Notes under the pieces: model-generated
What the model saw: only the letters and a program-made list of their open reading frames with translations
Databases searched by the model: none
What the model was told of the DNA's origin: nothing
In this document: one piece after another, positions 29,041-34,382 of the stretch
Layout of the letters: the number at the start of each line of letters is the position of its first letter
How positions within the stretch are numbered: the stretch's first letter is position 1
Made by a program: the position numbers and the translations under genes
From: Hondaea fermentalgiana
Lineage: Eukaryota; Sar; Bigyra; Thraustochytrida; Thraustochytriidae
Direction: 5' to 3'
Length of the DNA: 34,382 nt
Assembly: GCA_014084085.1 (NCBI GenBank)
Contig: NPFB01000042.1
Location: forward strand, 122,497-156,878

Positions 29041-29628
29041 GATATTTCGAACTGCTTTGCGAAGTCTATTGCGGTGGATGATGCCGGCGCGGCCGATGAC
29101 CTCTCGCACGAATGGGCTCTACTCCACTTGGAGAACGAGGTGGCCATTTACGAGGGCCCGGCGCTTGGGCTTCAGGGAACAGTGGTTCCCACCGTGGTGC
29201 ATGTGGGGGAGTTTGACATGGGCGCTCGCAAGCAGGTGGTGCTTGTGATACGAAACGTAGGCCATTCTCTATGTTCTCGGGAAGGTAAGCGCATTGCAGA
29301 GGCGCAAGATTTCGTCGCTGTCAAGAAGCGCGTGCACGCAGCGCTGCGTTCCCTGAACGACGCGGGCATTATTCACGGCGACATGGGGCGGCGCAACGTA
29401 ACGATTCGTGAAGAAGATGGCAGAGTCTGTTTGATTGATCTTGGCAGTGCATCTTGCGCCGGCGGCGATGCGAGTCGCGACTTTGAGCTGTTTGACATGG
29501 ACTTCAACGCCACCTTCGAAGCGGAGCTTGCTTTACAAGAGAACTCTCTTGCCAAGCGGCTTTCTCCGCCTAATTTCTTGCGCAGCAGAAGCAGCGGCAG
29601 CGGCAGTGGCAGCGGCAACCAGGATTGA
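29041..29628 (+). pseudogene. Protein-kinase-like domain fragment
   Basis: This frame holds the core of an eukaryotic-like kinase. There is a possible ATP-binding lysine at 29062-29064 (CFAK), an E-rich helix (HLENEVAIYEG), a GLQGTVVPTVV strand, and then the catalytic loop HGDMGRRN at 29374-29397 (HGD in place of HRD). The metal-binding Asp is at 29437-29439 in LIDLGSA (DLG in place of DFG). The C-lobe is short. The protein ends with a Gly/Ser repeat and NQD at a TGA. The first ATG in this frame (29074) lies after the putative lysine, so the fragment cannot be a complete kinase by itself. HGD-type catalytic loops occur in atypical kinases, including Crinkler kinases. Confidence 0.6.
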
Positions 29629-29950
29629 AGGAATGAATAAACGAGCTCAGAAGCTAAATGGAAATCGATTGAACGAATGACTGGTTGAAGTTGAAGGAGC
29701 AAAGAAGACAAGATGATGCTGTCGTCACCTCATTTCATGGCAGAGCAGCTGGAGGAGCCAGGTGCAGGCCGAACGCCGCATGAAGTTACGTCTGATCGTT
29801 GAGCTGCTGTTTGAGCGCAAGGGTCGTGTCGTGAGCGGTTGCACATTGGTGAGCATGAAGGACGAGGATGTCAAGGACGAAGAGCGTAAGGGTAAGCGGC
29901 CTTGCCAGCGGTCACGTCGGGCGAGAAAAGAACGATGGGATGATTTGATT
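29629..29950. other. Spacer between two broken loci
   Basis: Open frames of ordinary length cross this stretch on both strands (29762-30196 + and 29725-30477 -). None has a recognisable domain here. Confidence 0.4.
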
Positions 29951-30480
29951 TCATTCATTTGCTTTGATGAATTCGCGGTCGGGCTCTTCGGCGTGAGTGA
30001 TAGGGTCAGCTTTGGCTGTAGGCAGGATGGGCTGAGTTTGCTTGGGCTCGGCCGTAGGCTTTTTGGCTGCAGTGGAGTCGAGTCTGGTTGCGGACTTGCG
30101 GCGTTTGTTGGGAGGAGGGAGAGTCTCATCGCCAGAGTCGGCAATAAGGTCGACAATCGCGGTTTCCTCTTCTTGGAACAGCAGAGAATCCCTTGAGTCT
30201 TTGCGAGGCGACTTGGCCTTGGGCTTAGTCGACTTTCTGACAGGTTGTCACGTAGCCCCATTCGCGTCCCCTTGCTGACCTTTCCAATAAGCACGTGCCA
30301 ACGACCAGACGCAACGCCATAATCTCGCTCATGGCAAGAATCTTGGTTCAAGCTAAGTTTGTTCTCAACTTGCTCGAGAGTGAAAGCACAGACAATGAAA
30401 CGCGGGAAGTGGTATTCTTCAAGCTTGCTTACCAGATTTTTGTCGATGACTTGCAATGCTTCGTCTATGGCTTGCAATGA
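29951..30480 (-). pseudogene. Fragments of an unrecognised minus-strand gene in two frames
   Basis: Two coding-like stretches lie end to end in different frames. The upstream one (about 30480-30240) has no ATG at its start and includes KLEEYHFPRFIVCAF and SGRWHVLIGKVSKGTR. The downstream one (30241-29951, 97 codons, ending TGA) is rich in Lys/Pro/Glu, has a nuclear-localisation-like KRRK, and looks like a natural disordered tail. It opens just after a TGA and has no ATG, so it needs the upstream frame. No splice pair with the right phase is convincing at the junction near 30240, which suggests a frameshift. The function is unknown. Confidence 0.35.
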
Positions 30481-30528
30481 CGCCCTTGTGGCTTACAATA
30501 CTTGATCGGTGACTTTCATTGACGTGCC
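30442..30528 (+). repeat. Four decaying copies of a 22-bp tandem repeat
   Basis: Units begin near 30442, 30463, 30485 and 30507. The core TGGCTTGCAAT / TGACTTGCAAT / TGGCTTACAAT / TGACTTTCATT changes gradually. The array overlaps the start of the minus-strand fragment above. Confidence 0.7.
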
Positions 30529-31439
30529 TGTAAACGGAGATGACCCTCATCCATTCACCTTTCTGCTTGAGATCAACCACATGAATGCCATTCGGCGATC
30601 TCGCTCAAAGACGTGCAAACATGGCTTGACCTAGACCTAGGCCTAGACCTGGAGTTTTCCTTGCGCTCTATTTCGTCCAAGCCTGCAAGCGTAGATGCTC
30701 GAGAACAAATTGGTGCGGCGGGCAACTTTTCATCTTGCTTTAGAAAGAAGGAGCGGGGTGCAGTCGAGAAGGGGTGTCAAAGGAGACGAAGAAATAAGGA
30801 TTTCAAAGACCTGGCGTCTTGAAAGAAAAGGAAACCATTGCATCGCCAGGGGGTTCGATTGTTTTGCTTTGCTCTGAAAAGAAGAAGCTGAGACGCGTTT
30901 CGAGAAGATGCCTTTTCCTCTCCATTTGTTCATCCGTGAGGATGCAGAAGAAAGGCTTTAGCTGGATTTCCATTGATCCGCGAGCCTGTTCGTGGGGCTC
31001 AAAAGAGTCCTGGTCGCGCGGTCGGTCCACGAAGCTGTCTCGTGCGCGAACACTGTCGGCCGGTCGGCAGGCGCGCAAACGCCAGCCACTTTTCTCCATC
31101 AACTTTTCATGTCCCCGCTCCTCTTTCCTTTTCTTTCTCCAAGAAATCTCCTCGTCCCTTTCAAGTTTTCGATGCACCCACCATTGCCATGGCCAAGAAG
31201 GCGACGCCATGGTTTGATCAGCAACCGCCGAAATGAGAAAGAAGCCTGTCGCCGGTTGTCGAAGCGGTAGCGGCCAGCTGGGGTGAGCTCGCCGGGCAAG
31301 GCAAGCTGGGAGGAGCCCCCCTTGTGCTGCACAGATCTGTGGCGACGGTTTGCCAGTCACGCCATCCTGGACCCGCCACGTGCGTCGTTTCGCGTCGGCA
31401 GGTGCTTCCATCCCCCTTTCGTTACTTTGACTCGGTACC

Positions 31440-31530
31440 TTTTTTTTTTTTAAAAATTCTTTTTCTTTTTAGCTCCTTTTTTTTTTACCCTTTCTTTTAT
31501 TTTTCTTTGTTTGTTTGTTTTTTCCCCCAT
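31440..31530 (+). repeat. T-rich tract
   Basis: About 90 bp is dominated by T, including runs of eleven and ten T and one TAAAAATT interruption. It abruptly follows GC-rich sequence. Confidence 0.9.
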
Positions 31531-31709
31531 CGTTGTCCCTCTTGTTCTACCGCCACCCTTTGTTCTCCAAGATCTTCGCCCACTTGCGAATCCTGGTCCA
31601 ACTCGACGCAGTTCACCCAGCGACCGATCCGCTGATCGGTCGATTTCCCGCTCGCCCCACGGACGGCCATCGACCGCCCAGGGGTATAGCGGCCAGGCGC
31701 AGCGCTACG

Positions 31710-31746
31710 AGTTTGTTCGTTCGTTCGTTCGTTCATTCGTTCGTTC
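31710..31746 (+). repeat. GTTC tetranucleotide array
   Basis: About nine GTTC units include one variant, GTTCATTC. Confidence 0.9.
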
Positions 31747-33500
31747 GCCACTCGAAAGGTACTTTAAAAGCTTCTCCCGCGCTCATTACTGCCAAAGCTA
31801 TCTTTCCGCACCCCCTCCCCTCCCCCCGCGCGCTCCCCGAGCCGTCGCTCACGGTCTAAGCGACCCTTGTGGCCTTCAAGTTGTGCTTGCTGGGCGACGA
31901 AATGACTGCCTGCCCGGCCTGGCCTGGCCTACCATACTATCTTGGCTTCTTTTGCCGCGGTCGCTCGGCTCTGGACCCGTCGGTACAGTGCGGCCCGCAC
32001 CGCTTCCGACGCGGCCGCGGCGACGCGGGCTGGGGCCGGCCGCCTGGGCGTCCGAGGAAGCTGCGCTGCCCGCACGTCGCGCCGGCCCCCGCGGTTTCGA
32101 TCGGCCTCGAGCGCGCTGCGATGTACGAGCTCCCCGCGCGACATGGATGCAGATGGTGACCCCCTCGCACCAGGGACGCAAGCCAAGCCAAGTCGAGCCG
32201 GGACGCGGTCGCTGTCGCGGGCGTCTCGCGCTCTTCGCTGCGGCGGCCTTCCCCTCCCCCAGCCACCGTGGCCAGCTACTCTAGTATGCAAAGTTATACA
32301 AAGTTATACTTACCTAACTGGCAAGGCGGGCGGTCCAGAGGTCACTCGGCCCTCGGCGCGTGGCGCCTCCGGCGGGACGGTTCGCCGCGGCTCGCCGCGC
32401 CGCGGCTTTGCGCGCCGCGGCCTTCCGCGCCTACCGCTGCCTCTCCCGGCTTTCCGCGCCTACCGCTGCGTGGCGGCGGGCGCGCGTCCCGTGGGCCGGG
32501 ACAGGGCGCGGGCGGAGCGGAGGCTGGAAGGAGGAGCGAAGAGGAGAGAGGAGAAAGCGCTTTCCTTCATACTCGCTTGCGTGCGCGGGTCGCCCTCCGC
32601 CACTCGGGCCGCGGCAGCAGGGCTTCCTTGCGGCGCTCGAGGTCGCTCGCCCGCCCGCCCGCCTCGATCTGCGAGGCTGGAGCGGCCGCCGAGGCCTCGC
32701 GGGACGCTCCGGCGGAAAGGAAGGAAGGAAGGCGGACCGCGTCCCGGGGAAGGATTGCCTGCTTGGCGGGTGGGTGGGTGCGCTCGCCGCGGGAGAACGA
32801 TTGATTCGTGGCAGCGGCCTCGCCGGGCGTGGCGGCGGGGTTCTGCGAACCTGGACGCAGTGGCGGCGGACGCGAAACGGTGCTCGTGGCGCGGAGGAAG
32901 AACGCGAGCGAGCGAGCGAGCGAGGAGTGCGTCTGCGCTTGGTGGGGCCTTGTTCGAAGAATCGCTCGATTGATCGATCGCTCGGTCGATCGAACGAAGG
33001 CAAGGGTCAAAGAAAGCCTCGAGCATGGCGGTGCGGTTGTCCCCGCACTGTCGACACGACTGCGTGCGACCGACCGGCCAACCATCCACCTATCGATCCA
33101 TTCATCCTTCTTTACTGGTTCCAACGAGCGGTCGGTTGACGCCAGTGACCACAGCTCAACCTTTTCCGCCTGACTGAGGTGCCTGGCTGGCACACGAGAC
33201 GCCTGCCTGCACCGCCTGCTGCACTTGCGACTGCGCGCGCGGCTCAGACTTGGACTCCGTCACCGTCACGGTGCAGTCCTCAGCCGCAGTGTGCTTGGTG
33301 TGTGAGGCGGGCGGCATGGACTCGCGGAGAATTATTGCAGGAGCAGCTCGCCTCGTGTCCGGCCAGCCACCGGAGGCACCCAGGGCTTGCTTACCTCGCG
33401 TGACGTTGCCTCTCGCGAGGCCTCGCGTGGCCTCGCATGGCCTCGCATGGCGTTGCGTTGCTTTGCATTCATGCGATGAAGTGGACTGGAATGAAAACGA

Positions 33501-33547
33501 ATGAATGAATGAATGGATGGATGGATGGATGGATGGATGGATGGATG
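33501..33547 (+). repeat. GAAT array passing into GGAT array
   Basis: Three to four GAAT units are followed by about eight GGAT units, ending in GCATCGG. Confidence 0.9.
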
Positions 33548-33776
33548 CATCGGCCATTTGCAGTTGCTTGCATGCCAGGCCGGGGCGGCGCTTCCAAGTC
33601 TCTTTCTTCTTCAGCCATGCAAGCTGCGCCAGATTGCACCCGATGTCGACTGTCCAGGGCCGCCCGTGGCGCAAGAGAGTGAGGCGGACGGTCCGTCGTG
33701 TGTCTCTCTGTGTCCTCGAACTTCCTAACGCACGAACGAAGGACTAACTACCTGTAACCTTTTTCATTTTTGTCTG

Positions 33777-33811
33777 TTTTTCTTTTTGTCTGTTTTTTTT
33801 TTTTTTTTTTT
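33777..33811 (+). repeat. Poly(T) tract
   Basis: A CTGTTTTTCTTTTTGTCTG lead-in is followed by an uninterrupted run of more than 20 T. A long A run on the opposite strand could be the scar of a retroposed transcript, but no target-site duplication or coding remnant is visible. Confidence 0.85.
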
Positions 33812-34382
33812 TGCCCACTGGCCGCTTTATCTTTTCTTTTCTTTTCTTGCCCTTTTTTTTGAAAAATTCGTAAGCCTGGCAGCACTCTCGTGCTTGAAGC
33901 TTTTGCTTGCTCGAATTGTTCAGATACACTAGTGGCAGATGCGTGCTCACGCCCAAGCTCCAATTCGTTCGACCGATCGCTGTTTGGCTTCCTCGATCAA
34001 AAACTCGTTGCGTTGCGTTGCGATTTTTTTCTATTCCTTTCCACCGCCTCTTTCCACCTTTTCTCCTCCTCTCCTCTCCTCTCCTTTCCTCTCCTCTCCC
34101 CTCTGCCGTCCCTCCTGGCTTCCGAACCCAGCCTGCCTCGCGCTCCGCCACGCGGCAGCGGCTTCCCCGCCCTCTCTGCCTCCGCCTCGCCGTGCCGGCT
34201 TCTTTCGGCCGCCCAGCGCGGCGCACCTTTTCGGCCGCCGCTGGGTGCGGGCCGCGCGCGCCCCTTTTCCGCCCGTCTCTCGCGGCCCCTTCCTCCCTCC
34301 CCTGGCTGCCCCGCGTCGCCGCCCCGTGCTTGCGTCCGCGCGCCGCTCGCTCCTCTCGAGGGCGCGGAGAGGCCCGACTCGC

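Larger units (their letters stand above)
27981..29628 (+). pseudogene. Broken PD-(D/E)XK nuclease plus kinase-like locus (Crinkler-type C-terminal combination)
   Basis: No single frame covers this locus. A coding-like start at 27981 (18 codons, AAGATG context) could splice through an 80-bp GTACGT...AAAG intron (28035-28114) into a frame that reads coding-like to about 28215. The signal then moves to another frame carrying the nuclease domain (to about 28905), then to a third stretch near 28910-29035, then to the frame carrying the kinase-like domain (about 29041-29628). At least three frame changes lack good splice sites. Restriction-endonuclease-fold plus protein-kinase combinations are known from Crinkler proteins of oomycetes and other eukaryotes. 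Crinkler membership is inferred, and no N-terminal Crinkler header was seen. Decay is the simplest reading. Sequencing indels or unusual introns are alternatives. Confidence 0.55.
30529..34382. other. 3.8-kb region without a supportable gene
   Basis: Many overlapping frames are open (for example 30803-31411 -, 31942-32973 +, 32360-33139 +), but two or three frames per strand are open at once through GC-rich low-complexity DNA and none shows a domain. Content seen: T-rich tracts at 31440-31530 and near 33777-33811, GTTC repeats at 31710-31746, GAAT/GGAT repeats at 33501-33547, GATC-rich sequence near 32968-32995, CTCCT/CTCTC runs near 34060-34105, and CACTTGCG octamers at 31581 and 33222. I saw no tRNA or rRNA. 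Confidence 0.55.

Noticed and set aside
31190..31236. Short frame starting GCCATGGCCAAG with an excellent start context
   Set aside because: Only 15 codons before a stop, and no splice donor in phase. Noted but not supportable.
31942..32973. 343-codon plus-strand frame at the right end
   Set aside because: Arg/Ala/Gly-rich low complexity with three overlapping alternatives on both strands. It is explained by high GC.
33777..33811. Retroposon insertion marked by poly(T)
   Set aside because: No target-site duplication, reverse-transcriptase remnant or adjacent processed gene is visible.

Overview
This is nuclear DNA of a unicellular eukaryote. The genes are long, mostly intronless reading frames on both strands and do not form operons. 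They encode eukaryote-specific products: ribosomal protein eL21, the TFIIF beta subunit, an FHA-RING ubiquitin ligase and a flagellar outer-dynein-arm docking-type coiled coil. Coding regions are GC-rich, introns are rare, and spacers are full of microsatellites. A flagellar gene beside a Crinkler-like nuclease-kinase relic fits a stramenopile, perhaps a thraustochytrid-like labyrinthulomycete. That placement is an inference from gene style and content, not a proof. Five of the start codons I accept share the context AAG-ATG.

Layout. 1-1342: GC-rich, repeat-laden leader. 1343-2551 (+): cytosolic-type aspartate aminotransferase. 2552-3226: two tandem-repeat blocks. 3227-6823 (+): long coiled-coil protein of the ODA10/CCDC151 type with a 30-glutamine tract, facing tail to tail, only 54 bp away, a membrane-anchored thioredoxin (6878-7351, -). 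8123-10366 (-): TPR-like protein with RPQSA motifs. 10961-13516 (-): nuclear protein with a Tudor-like N-terminus and a degenerate FHA C-terminus. It diverges from a HAD sugar-phosphate phosphatase (14334-15020, +). 16022-16510 (-): eL21. 17689-18570 (-): AIM24-family protein with a polyglycine tail. 18571-21378: 2.8 kb of repeat-rich spacer. 21379-24390 (+): FHA-RING ligase. 24848-25576 (-): acidic protein with a myristoylation/palmitoylation N-terminus. 26998-27768 (-): TFIIF beta (RAP30). 27981-29628 (+): a broken locus combining a PD-(D/E)XK nuclease and a protein-kinase-like domain. 29951-30480 (-): fragments of another probably broken gene. 30500-34382: no convincing gene, mainly GC-rich and microsatellite DNA.

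Most genes are unrelated housekeeping or cell-structure genes placed side by side. Two linked themes are visible. There are two separate FHA-containing, probably nuclear, signalling proteins. There is also a set of shared promoter-like signals: the octamer CGCAAGTG is clustered upstream of eL21 and of the FHA-RING gene, and a telo-box-like element lies upstream of eL21. The strongest candidate for an unusual system is the frameshifted nuclease-kinase locus next to TFIIF beta.
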